DNA of 64,000 nt from Cytophagales bacterium UBA2561 (GTDB lineage Bacteria; Bacteroidota; Bacteroidia; Cytophagales; Thermoflexibacteraceae), in contig DDLX01000033.1 of assembly GCA_002340355.1 (NCBI GenBank), forward strand, positions 1 to 64,000, given 5' to 3'. The notes under the pieces were generated by a model that did no database searches, was not told where the DNA came from, and was given only the letters and a program-made list of their open reading frames with translations. The stretch's first letter is position 1; every line of letters starts with the position of its first letter. Below, in pieces: positions 53,014 through 61,116 of this stretch. A program made the position numbers and the translations under genes.

Positions 53014-54153
53014 GTGAAAATCGTCATCGCTTCTGTCTTAAAACCCATAAATGACCCTCGAATGTTCGAGAAATTTGCAAACAGTTTGTACTCTGATTAT
53101 GAAATACACATTATCGGTTCATCTGCTTCTAATTTTTCACCAAAATTATTTACCCATTTATCAATTTATTTTCATACCTCAAAACAGCTAAAACGCCTCA
53201 GTATGAATCGTTTACAGTTTGGAGATTTTTTTTTACAAAAAGTTCGGCAAATCTCCCCAAATCTATTAATCATTAACTCACCTGAACTATTACTTTGGGC
53301 GGGAATGTATAAATTTAAACATCATTGTTCAATTATTTATGATATTCGTGAAAATTATTTTAAAAATTTATGGTTTCAAAAAACATATCCTGTCCCTCTA
53401 CGCTATGTTTTAGCAATTGGAGTACGTAGTCTTGAACTATTAAGTCGGCTATTTATTGATTTTTATCTTTTAGCTGAAAAAAGTTACGCTCAAGAACTCC
53501 CCTTTATCCAACATAAATATGCCACTATCGAAAATAAATTCAGCTTACTTCAAGCCAAAATTAATATAACAAATAATAAAAAATATAATGCTAAAAATGA
53601 GATTCGGTTAATTTATTCAGGTACAATTTCCAAAGTTTACGGCACACTCGAAGCAGTTTATTTTAGCCAAAAATTATATCAGCAGAACTCTAGTATTCGT
53701 CTCCTTATCATTGGCTACTGTTCAGATAAAAATTATTTTGAAAAAGTCCAAAAACTTTGTGAAGATCAATCTTTTATTACATTGAAGATGCAAGATAAAC
53801 CCGTTTCGCATCGTACTATTTTACAAGAAATTGCAGAAGCTGATTTTGGTATTTTAAGCTATCAATCGAATCCAAGTATTGATAAATGTATTCCGACAAA
53901 ACTTTATGAATTTTTTGCCCTACAAACTCCAGTAATTATTCCTAAAAATCCTCTTTGGGAAGACCTAGTATTAGAAAATCAAGCTGGCTTATCCGTTGAT
54001 TTTGCAAACTTCAATACAAAAGCAGTACTGGAAAAATTACAACAAACAAAATTTTATCCCTCTCCGCTGCCCGATTCACTCTGGACATTCGAACAAGAAA
54101 AACTATGTCAAATCATTCAAAAAATTATGACTAAAAATAGTAATTTAGACTAA
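53014..54153 (+). CDS. Glycosyltransferase, GT-B fold (GT4-like)
   Basis: 379 aa, with a GTG start at 53014 giving KIVIASVLKPINDPRMFEKF. GT4-like features are IYSGTISKVYGTLEAVYFSQKL (donor-site hinge) and ADFGILSYQSNPSIDKCIPTKLYEFFALQTPVIIPKN, the latter containing the E-x-x-S/T-like nucleotide-sugar region with P-x-K-L-Y-E-F. The donor and acceptor cannot be read. No other sugar genes are nearby. Its last 9 bases overlap the end of the SpoIIE-type phosphatase gene on the other strand. Confidence 0.82.
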   Translation: MKIVIASVLKPINDPRMFEKFANSLYSDYEIHIIGSSASNFSPKLFTHLSIYFHTSKQLKRLSMNRLQFGDFFLQKVRQISPNLLIINSPELLLWAGMYKFKHHCSIIYDIRENYFKNLWFQKTYPVPLRYVLAIGVRSLELLSRLFIDFYLLAEKSYAQELPFIQHKYATIENKFSLLQAKINITNNKKYNAKNEIRLIYSGTISKVYGTLEAVYFSQKLYQQNSSIRLLIIGYCSDKNYFEKVQKLCEDQSFITLKMQDKPVSHRTILQEIAEADFGILSYQSNPSIDKCIPTKLYEFFALQTPVIIPKNPLWEDLVLENQAGLSVDFANFNTKAVLEKLQQTKFYPSPLPDSLWTFEQEKLCQIIQKIMTKNSNLD

Positions 54154-56664
54154 TCGAAACCCGATAATCAAGATATCATCTATTTGTTCATTCTTTTCAT
54201 CTTTGGGACGATATGGCGATTCTGTTTCCACCCAATTCTGAAGAGTCTTTTTTACCATATTTTCCTGTTTGTTAATTGGTTCATCGTGAATATCTTCAAA
54301 CAAAGCATACAATCGTTTATTCATAAACTTCTTATACAACCATCCTCCAAATTGGTCTTGATAACCATCCGAATAGATGTAAAAAGTAGGATTTTCATCT
54401 ACTTTTAACTGAATCGTATGCTTTGTAAAAGTTGAGGTTTTTGAGGTGTAACGCCCACCAATCGACTTGCGGTCTGGCTTGATGATAGTAGTTTTAGGCT
54501 CATTGGCTTCAAGTTGAACATAAACTAGTGGGTTTCGTGCGCCTGCATATTCAAGAGTACGTCCCTGTTTATTAATCGTACAAATCGCAATATCCATACC
54601 GTCCCAAACTCCTGTTTCATCCTGACGGAGCGTCCTTAGGACTGCCTTATGTAAATTAGTCAGAATCAATTCAGGAGACGTAACTTCTTGAATTTGAACA
54701 ATATTTTCTAATAAATTATTTCCAATAACACTCATAAATGCCCCTGGTACGCCATGTCCTGTACAATCGGCAGCTGCAAGAATATATTTTTCTTTTACAT
54801 TTTCTAAAGACTTCGAAGCACATCGATAAAACCAATAAAAATCCCCTGACACAATATCACGAGGTTTATAAAACACAAACAATTCAGGCAAGTAATTATG
54901 TATTCGATGTAATGGAGGCAAAACCACTTGCTGAATACGATAAGCATAATTAATACTATCAGTAATATCTTTATTTTTTTGAGCAATGATATGATTCTGA
55001 TTCTCAATGTGATAATATACGTGTGCATTTTCCAAAGCTGTAGCAATATAGGTCGCCAAGTTTTGTAAAATACTTAAATGATATTCTGAATAAGCATTTT
55101 TCTGAAAACTCTGAATCGTCAACACTCCAATCGTTCGATTTTTAGAAATTAGTGGCAAGTAGATCATAGATTGGGTTTTTACTCCTCCGTGTAGTGTCCC
55201 AATATCTTCCTTAATATAGTTAGAATATTCTTCTTCAAAATTATTAATCAAAACTTCTTTTTCATTTTTCAAACACCACACCGCTAGTCGATTTTCTTCC
55301 TCTAGACTCATCTCGACACCCGCCATTTGTTTTCCATTTTGCATAAAAACTTCAAAATCAATAGTTTCTATACCTGACTTGTAGATCCCGACCCCAAATG
55401 CTTCCGCACTCATCAGGTTATTGAGATTATCGTAAACATTCAGAATTATCATTTTGGCATCCAAATAGGACGTAATTTTTTGTCCAATTTCACTTAATAA
55501 TTTTACATTTTTATATGCCTTCGAAATAACTACATTTTGTTCTCGAATCTTATCTGTATTTTCTTCAATTTTATCCATCATCTTCCGCAAGTCCTGTGAT
55601 AATCCTCCAATTTCGTCTTTGGTTTTGATGTGAGCAATTTTTCTATCAGGGGCAAAATCAGACTGAATTAGCTCTCGAATCGAAGCTGAAAGCTGAATAA
55701 TTGGTCTGCCAAGACGTTGTGTGACCACGTATCCCAAAATAATATTTAGTGAAATTCCCAAAATCATGACAAATATGAGCATGATTTTAATTTGTACACT
55801 AAGCTCTTCCAAGCGAGTAAAAACTCTGACATTCAATTCTTTAATTAAACGTTCGATATCATCGGTCAAGATAATTAATTCACTTTTGAGTCCACTATGA
55901 TTATGAAACCCAATAAATTCCTCAATTAAAACTAATTCCCGAAATTCAGCTTCATAAGCTTCAATTTTAGGCAATAATATAGCTTGACGATTGGTAGACT
56001 GAGTTTTTTGCATAATTTGCACAAATTCCTTCACCTCCTTAGCCACAAAATGCATATATTTCATTTGCTTCGTAAGCATGAAATTTTTTTCATATCGCCT
56101 AATCATCAATAATTTATTAAAAAGTTGAGGGTTATTTTTCGTTTCATTTTCTATAAAATGAATGTGCTGCCTCATTCTTCCTTCCAAGCCAAATTCTTGA
56201 AAACCTCTCTGATGAATTAAATGAACCAATGTATCAAAATGTCGTTCAAAAGTGTGTGTTTCTTGACTAATCAGTTCAATTTTGTGGTCAATATCAATAG
56301 GAGTTAATTCTTCTGTATGTTTTAACTCATTTAATAAATCATCTACATCCCGAATCATGGTAGCTCTCTGGCTCAAAAATCGGCTTTCTTTGGTCTGATA
56401 AAAGGATGGATTAATACTTTCATAACTGAAAAAATCTTTTTCCATTTTACTGATTTCCTTCACTTTAAGATTAAGTTGATTGAGAATTGTGAAGAGCCGC
56501 TCTACTCGTTCTTCTTTCAAGTCGAACCAAAAGACCGTTAAAATCATCATACATGTCAGTAACAGAAAAGAAGAAAACGAGAGCAATAATTTTGCTCGGA
56601 CGGTGTGAATTGCAAAAAAAGATTCGTTATTCAGTAGTTCTGAAGGATATCTCATGATTTTCAA
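54145..56664 (-). CDS. SpoIIE-type protein phosphatase with HAMP and GAF domains
   Basis: 839 aa. The order is: TM helix 1 (about 25-48), a periplasmic four-helix sensor, TM helix 2 (about 290-315), HAMP (about 318-370, QRLGRPIIQLSASIRELIQ), GAF (about 385-545, SLEEENRLAVWCLKNEKEVL, SMIYLPLISKNRTIGVLTIQS). The PPM/SpoIIE phosphatase domain (about 580-835) has SGDFYWFYRC, AAADCTGHGVPGAFMSVIGNNLL, GMDIAICTINKQGRTLEYAGARNPLVY, and DGYQDQFGGWLYKKFMNKRLY. The metal-binding Asps are in place. A second ATG at 56655 also fits. A STAS-like gene lies upstream on the same strand, suggesting a partner. Confidence 0.9.
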   Translation of the reverse strand: MKIMRYPSELLNNESFFAIHTVRAKLLLSFSSFLLLTCMMILTVFWFDLKEERVERLFTILNQLNLKVKEISKMEKDFFSYESINPSFYQTKESRFLSQRATMIRDVDDLLNELKHTEELTPIDIDHKIELISQETHTFERHFDTLVHLIHQRGFQEFGLEGRMRQHIHFIENETKNNPQLFNKLLMIRRYEKNFMLTKQMKYMHFVAKEVKEFVQIMQKTQSTNRQAILLPKIEAYEAEFRELVLIEEFIGFHNHSGLKSELIILTDDIERLIKELNVRVFTRLEELSVQIKIMLIFVMILGISLNIILGYVVTQRLGRPIIQLSASIRELIQSDFAPDRKIAHIKTKDEIGGLSQDLRKMMDKIEENTDKIREQNVVISKAYKNVKLLSEIGQKITSYLDAKMIILNVYDNLNNLMSAEAFGVGIYKSGIETIDFEVFMQNGKQMAGVEMSLEEENRLAVWCLKNEKEVLINNFEEEYSNYIKEDIGTLHGGVKTQSMIYLPLISKNRTIGVLTIQSFQKNAYSEYHLSILQNLATYIATALENAHVYYHIENQNHIIAQKNKDITDSINYAYRIQQVVLPPLHRIHNYLPELFVFYKPRDIVSGDFYWFYRCASKSLENVKEKYILAAADCTGHGVPGAFMSVIGNNLLENIVQIQEVTSPELILTNLHKAVLRTLRQDETGVWDGMDIAICTINKQGRTLEYAGARNPLVYVQLEANEPKTTIIKPDRKSIGGRYTSKTSTFTKHTIQLKVDENPTFYIYSDGYQDQFGGWLYKKFMNKRLYALFEDIHDEPINKQENMVKKTLQNWVETESPYRPKDEKNEQIDDILIIGFRLV

Positions 56665-56715
56665 CGATTTAAATCATAAAAGACAAGAATTTTAAAATCC
56701 TTGTCTCAAAAACCT

Positions 56716-56760
56716 CAAATCCATAATAATAAGAAAAATAGACTTATTACTATGGATTTG
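56716..56760. terminator. Hairpin between the STAS-like and SpoIIE-type genes
   Basis: CAAATCCATA pairs with TATGGATTTG, continuing as TAATAAG with CTTATTA after one A/C bulge pair, around a 9-nt loop. It could terminate or attenuate the transcript running from the STAS-like gene into the phosphatase gene. Confidence 0.5.
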
Positions 56761-56815
56761 AAAATTAGCTATTTAAAAGCTAAACTTATATAAAAACGTC
56801 ATTCTTTGAATATGG

Positions 56816-57235
56816 TTACACAATAACCATTTCAGGCATAAGCCAAGATTGAGCTTGATATAGTTCATCAAAATATTCTATTTCGAAACTATGTTTTTGC
56901 CTTCTTGAAATAGTTTCTTCCAGTAATGTTTGTGAAAATAAGTCCAAACTTCGGACAAATGCTATTTTTTGAACGCCAAGTTCAACATATTGAGGCAAAA
57001 CATATTCATTAAACCAATCTTGAATATGGGGCGCAATCATCATAAAAAAATGTTTACTGTCCACCAAAACACATTCAGGAGATAACTCCATAATTTTCAA
57101 TAGTTTAATTTGTTGCAATTCTAGAAACTGGGCATCACTCAGATAATCTGAAGTCGTTTTCCAAGTTTCGGTAAGCCATGACTGGTAGGCATCAAAATGC
57201 AATTCAACAAACTCATTTTCAAATACTTGTAACAT
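56816..57235 (-). CDS. STAS/SpoIIAA-like protein (second paralog)
   Basis: 139 aa, with the same general alpha/beta layout as the protein at 15967-16374: an N-terminal strand (MLQVFENEFVELHFD), a helical stretch, the strand CVLVDSKHFFMMIAP, a helix and strand (YVLPQYVELGVQKIAFVRS), and a final IEYFDELYQAQSWL. Unlike the first paralog it keeps a Ser (VDSKH) at the position where SpoIIAA-type proteins are phosphorylated. It lies directly upstream of the SpoIIE-type phosphatase gene, so a phosphatase/STAS pair is plausible. Identity to STAS is inferred from fold pattern. Confidence 0.55.
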   Translation of the reverse strand: MLQVFENEFVELHFDAYQSWLTETWKTTSDYLSDAQFLELQQIKLLKIMELSPECVLVDSKHFFMMIAPHIQDWFNEYVLPQYVELGVQKIAFVRSLDLFSQTLLEETISRRQKHSFEIEYFDELYQAQSWLMPEMVIV

Positions 57236-57348
57236 AGGATGATAGATTAAAAATAAAAAATAGTACTAGCTATGGTTTTATTTAATTTTATTACGTTTTT
57301 TAATTAATTTAGAATAATATATTTATTATACCAAACTATTTTAGTCCT

Positions 57349-57356
57349 AATTTTGT
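57349..57356 (+). promoter_or_regulatory. Possible -7 box (TAATTTTG) in a 322-nt gap
   Basis: An exact TAnnTTTG match, but 201 nt before the ATG at 57558, so a long leader would be needed. The rest of the gap 57236-57557 is AT-rich with nothing else seen. Confidence 0.25.
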
Positions 57357-57557
57357 AGTACTGAAAGTAAAGCTATTATGTTAAGTATAAATCCTGTTGT
57401 GTTATTCGAAAAGTATAACTTTCGAGTCTTTCAAAAAATTCCAGAATAAGCGATAAACTGTTAAATTTTAACTTTTCGCCATTTTTGGTGCCGAAATTTG
57501 ATATTTCTCAGGATTCATTCTAACTTTCTAATCCATTTTACCTAAAAGACTATCACC

Positions 57558-58889
57558 ATGTCAAAAAAACCAAACAGAATAGCACGTATTAAAAAGTATC
57601 TTCAATACGAGGTCTGGCAAATTCGTTTAGTAAATTTACCCAGAAGTAAAACACTACAAATCAAGATTTTACGAATTTTATTATTAATTGGTCAGAAGTT
57701 CCAAAAAGACAATTTGGCACATGCGGCTTCTGCCATGACATTCTTTACCTTATTATCTATTGTACCCGTAATCGCAATGCTTTTCGGCATTACAAAAGCT
57801 TTTATTTCTCACGAAGAAATCGAAAGAGAGTTACAAAATTCCTTCCAAGGGCAGGAACAAATTATCGAACAGCTCATTAAATTTGCCAATGCTATGCTCA
57901 ATACTCAAGGTGGCTTGATTGCAGGAGTGGGGTTTTTAACACTGGCATACAGTATATATAAGTTATTGAATAATATTGAAGTGGTATTCAATGGAATTTG
58001 GGCAATCGAAAAACCACGTAGCATTATCCAAAAAGTCACTGATTATCTGACCTTAATTATTCTTGCTCCTGTCATGATGGTGTTAGTACAAGCACTTAAT
58101 ATTGTGGGAGTTAAAATTAATCAGATTGCAAGTGAATATGAAATTACCCCTGAAATCACTAGTTTGATTTCATTCTTAACCAGTTTATTTCCTTATATAT
58201 TTTTATGGCTTTTATTTACACTCTTATATATGGTCATGCCAAACACCAAGGTTAATCTAAAGAATGCTTTCATTGGGGGAGTCATTGGGGGATCGGCTTA
58301 TCAATTAATGCAATGGGTTTATTTTAAATTCCAAATTGGTGTATCGGGAGCTAATGCTGTTTATGGAAGTTTTGCTGCATTGCCCTTATTTTTAGCTCAA
58401 TTGCAATTAGGTTGGATGATTATTTTATTTGGTTGTACTTTGACTTATGCCATACAAAACGTCCATCGTTTCGAACGATATTCCCCTGAACACCGAGTAA
58501 GCCAAGCTGAAAATAAGCAGTTCATTGTTTTGGTTCTGCATGAAATTACCCAACATTTCAAAACTAAAAATTTACCATTAACCATTTTAGAGATTGCCGA
58601 AAAAACTGATATTCCAATCCGACATATCGAATTATTAATTGAACAACTCCTTGAAGCACAGATATTAACAGAGGTTGAGATTGATACTAAAAATGCCAAT
58701 GGATATCAGCCTGCAATGGATACAGATAATTTCACGTTGTATTTTATCCAAAATATTGTAGAAACTTTTGGAGATGAACCCCTTCAAATTACAGAAAGTC
58801 AGCCATATCTTAAATTGCACCAATTAGCTCGACAAACCCAACAAGAAGCTGAAAAATCAACTCATAATATGTTACTGAAAGACATTTAA
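57558..58889 (+). CDS. YihY/BrkB family membrane protein
   Basis: 443 aa. KDNLAHAASAMTFFTLLSIVPVIAMLFGITKAF is the conserved first block of the YihY/virulence-factor BrkB family (A-A-L-x-F/Y-x-x-L-S-I-x-P), followed by TM helices near 120-145, 160-180, 205-230 (LYMVMPNTKVNLKNAFIGGVIGG), 250-275 and 285-300. YGSFAALPLFLAQLQLGWMIILFGCTLTYAIQN is the last conserved block. The C-terminal 125 aa are cytoplasmic and contain a winged-helix-like segment. Once called RNase BN, the family is now regarded as a transport-like membrane protein of unknown function. Confidence 0.9.
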   Translation: MSKKPNRIARIKKYLQYEVWQIRLVNLPRSKTLQIKILRILLLIGQKFQKDNLAHAASAMTFFTLLSIVPVIAMLFGITKAFISHEEIERELQNSFQGQEQIIEQLIKFANAMLNTQGGLIAGVGFLTLAYSIYKLLNNIEVVFNGIWAIEKPRSIIQKVTDYLTLIILAPVMMVLVQALNIVGVKINQIASEYEITPEITSLISFLTSLFPYIFLWLLFTLLYMVMPNTKVNLKNAFIGGVIGGSAYQLMQWVYFKFQIGVSGANAVYGSFAALPLFLAQLQLGWMIILFGCTLTYAIQNVHRFERYSPEHRVSQAENKQFIVLVLHEITQHFKTKNLPLTILEIAEKTDIPIRHIELLIEQLLEAQILTEVEIDTKNANGYQPAMDTDNFTLYFIQNIVETFGDEPLQITESQPYLKLHQLARQTQQEAEKSTHNMLLKDI

Positions 58890-58903
58890 GTTTAGAAGAA
58901 ATT

Positions 58904-58949
58904 TAAACCCATCAAGTTTATACAAGTTTATAATACTCCGATGGGTTTA
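58904..58949. terminator. Bidirectional terminator
   Basis: TAAACCCATC and GATGGGTTTA form a perfect 10-bp stem around a 26-nt loop, between the convergent YihY and AlkD-like genes. Confidence 0.7.
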
Positions 58950-58956
58950 TAATAAT

Positions 58957-60075
58957 TTATGCCCCTGTTTTAGCAATTACCTCAAAATCAATACTTTTCA
59001 TTACTTCCCCATTCAAAATCAAATGTAATCGATGTATCCCTATATAATGTTTTCGAGTGGTCATTTGTCGAAAAGACTGTTGACGTTCAAAAGTATAAAT
59101 TGTATTAGATAAATATGAATTTTCCGTTATTTTAAAGACCTTTCGGGAGTGTTGTCCATTCGATTTTAAGTAATCAATTCCATATTCAATTCTAATTTTA
59201 ACTTTTTGTTCTTCATAATGTTGGAAAGCAAAACTAAATTTCAAGTTTCCACCAATTAAAACGGTTGGCGTTTTTGTTTCTAAGTCTATAATTTGTATTT
59301 TTTCAAGATTAGAAAAGCCAAAAATTTCTAAAGCTGTTGGGTTAGCTTTCTTCAACAAAGTTCGACAAGCGTGTTTGATAATCCAATCCGAATCTGGGTG
59401 TAAACCTTGATATCTTTGGGCAAATTCGAGCGTAATTTTAGGATGATCTTTCGAAATATCATTCAAATTATTAGCAACACTTCGGCGAACTGTTTCGGAC
59501 TTATCTTGCATCAAATTTTCTAAAACAGGTAAAATCGGACTGGGATCTTTTTTCAAATTTTTTAGAGCTTTTCCCCAAGGTAGTCGAGGGCGAAATCCTT
59601 CTGAAGACAGCCGCCTAACTTGCTCATTTTCATGCTTTGACCAAGCCAACATTTGCGGAAACATCAACTCAGGATATTTTTCCAAAAATGGACGAACTGC
59701 AAACTCTGCACTAAAAAATTGAGTTATAAATTCTAATGATTTCACTGAAAAAACATAATCTTCCAAGCCATACACTTCGATATAATCAGGAAAAATCATG
59801 CGCTCAAGACTTTTTATACCGATTTTTCGTTTACCAAATTGAGCCAAAACTTCTTTCAAAATAGTTACATCTTTTCGATAATCATCGGTCAAAAAACGGT
59901 GCAAAATATAGGTAATATGGCGCATTCGCTCCTTGAGTTCTTTTTGTTCCCAATTTTTATCAAAAATCTGTTTTTCAAAGTCTTGACTATCAAATTCAGG
60001 ATAAAACTCTTGAATTATATCCGAAAGTTGGCAAATAAATGAACCATCATATACATTCTTGAAAAGTTCAGCCAT
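58957..60075 (-). CDS. AlkD-like HEAT-repeat DNA alkylation repair protein
   Basis: 372 aa. The family pattern is seen in the HEAT-like helices: MRHITYILHRFLTDDYRKDVTILKEVL, MLAWSKHENEQVRRLSSEGFRPRLPWGKAL, and LPVLENLMQDKSETVRRSVANNLNDISKDHPKITLEFAQ. The segment RRLSSEGFRPRLPW is a hallmark of the DNA-alkylation-repair family. AlkD-type glycosylases remove bulky cationic purine adducts. A beta-rich extension at about 255-372 (TKTPTVLIGGNLKFSFAF) is an addition not found in short AlkD. The nbaC gene lies upstream on the same strand, separated by a hairpin. Confidence 0.82.
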   Translation of the reverse strand: MAELFKNVYDGSFICQLSDIIQEFYPEFDSQDFEKQIFDKNWEQKELKERMRHITYILHRFLTDDYRKDVTILKEVLAQFGKRKIGIKSLERMIFPDYIEVYGLEDYVFSVKSLEFITQFFSAEFAVRPFLEKYPELMFPQMLAWSKHENEQVRRLSSEGFRPRLPWGKALKNLKKDPSPILPVLENLMQDKSETVRRSVANNLNDISKDHPKITLEFAQRYQGLHPDSDWIIKHACRTLLKKANPTALEIFGFSNLEKIQIIDLETKTPTVLIGGNLKFSFAFQHYEEQKVKIRIEYGIDYLKSNGQHSRKVFKITENSYLSNTIYTFERQQSFRQMTTRKHYIGIHRLHLILNGEVMKSIDFEVIAKTGA

Positions 60076-60102
60076 CGTAATTTAGTTTATCTAATAATTA
60101 TC

Positions 60103-60137
60103 TAAACCTATAAAGTATTGATAACCTTATAGGTTTA
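60103..60137. terminator. Terminator hairpin after nbaC
   Basis: TAAACCTATAA and TTATAGGTTTA form a perfect 11-bp stem around a 13-nt loop. It lies just downstream of the nbaC stop on the minus strand and upstream of the AlkD-like gene. Confidence 0.65.
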
Positions 60138-60155
60138 AGAAGTAATTTTATTGCA

Positions 60156-60671
60156 TTAAGGTTTTTGCATCACTGTTCCACACTTATCACAAGTTCGTAA
60201 GGTTTCCGAACCGTAATAAACTTCCATTTCTAACGGCAATTGTTTTACAATATCAGTCAAAGCAAAATAGGTCTCATGTAACTTATGATTACAATTTTCA
60301 CAAAACCATAAAAAGCCATCTTTTTCTTCCGAATGGCGATATCGTTCAATCACCAAGCCAACGGTATTGGCGGGTCGCTGGGGAGAATGTGGTACTTTGG
60401 GAGGTAATAAAAAAAGCTCTCCTTCACAAATTGGAATATCTACTGGTTTTCCATCTTCCATAATTTTGAGAACCATATCACCCTCCACTTGATAGAAAAG
60501 CTCTTCACCTTCATTGTAATGATAATCTTTTCGGGCATTGGGTCCGCCTACTACCATTACAATAAAGTCTTCATTTTTGAGGTAAACTTGCTGATTTCCA
60601 ACAGGTGGGCGGAGTAAATGACGATTGTCATCAATCCATTTTTGGAAATTAAATGGTCTTTGGATTGCCAT
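60156..60671 (-). CDS. nbaC: 3-hydroxyanthranilate 3,4-dioxygenase
   Basis: 171 aa. Cupin with the iron ligands in DYHYNEGEELFYQVEGDMVLKI (His and Glu) and LLPPKVPHSPQRP (His). The bacterial enzyme's C-terminal rubredoxin-like site is present as WFCENCNHKL and RTCDKCGTVM (two CxxC pairs). It opens the ring of 3-hydroxyanthranilate in the kynurenine pathway, giving quinolinate for NAD synthesis or the catabolic 2-aminomuconate branch. No other kynurenine-pathway gene is adjacent here, though a glutaryl-CoA dehydrogenase is in the window. Confidence 0.93.
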   Translation of the reverse strand: MAIQRPFNFQKWIDDNRHLLRPPVGNQQVYLKNEDFIVMVVGGPNARKDYHYNEGEELFYQVEGDMVLKIMEDGKPVDIPICEGELFLLPPKVPHSPQRPANTVGLVIERYRHSEEKDGFLWFCENCNHKLHETYFALTDIVKQLPLEMEVYYGSETLRTCDKCGTVMQKP

Positions 60672-60754
60672 ATTTTAAAAGAATTAACAAATGAGAATAA
60701 GTTTAAAAAAACCAAAGGTAAAAGTAAAAAACAAACTACCAAAAACCAATACAC

Positions 60755-61116
60755 TCAAGGCGTAAGATTTTAATAAATTAAAGTATTTTTTCTTATTTTG
60801 TGGTTTTTGTCTTAAAAAAAATATTTAAAATGCAATATATTTAAACTTAATGTTACTTTTTTGTTTCTAAAAATGTTAAAAAATTGCAAAAATGACTTGC
60901 AATCCGCAATTTTGAGAGAAAATAAAACCAAAAGATCAAAATACTGGAACTTGAAGGGAAAAGAAACGTTCTTAGAAGTATAACTTCAATAAATCCCTAC
61001 AAAAAACACAAATTATTGATTTTCAATAATATATAATATAATTCTACAGATATAACTTTACTTTGCTCTAAAAAACGACTCACTTATAAGATATGTAACT
61101 TTCTGAAAATGATTCT
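60755..61116. other. 362-nt intergenic gap
   Basis: No gene seen. It is AT-rich; a small hairpin of ATTATTGA with TCAATAAT lies near 61011-61031. No promoter box assigned. Confidence 0.4.

Noticed and set aside
54145..54153. Nine-base overlap of the glycosyltransferase and phosphatase gene ends as a possible misassembly
   Set aside because: Both C-termini are intact and convergent genes with short overlaps are common.
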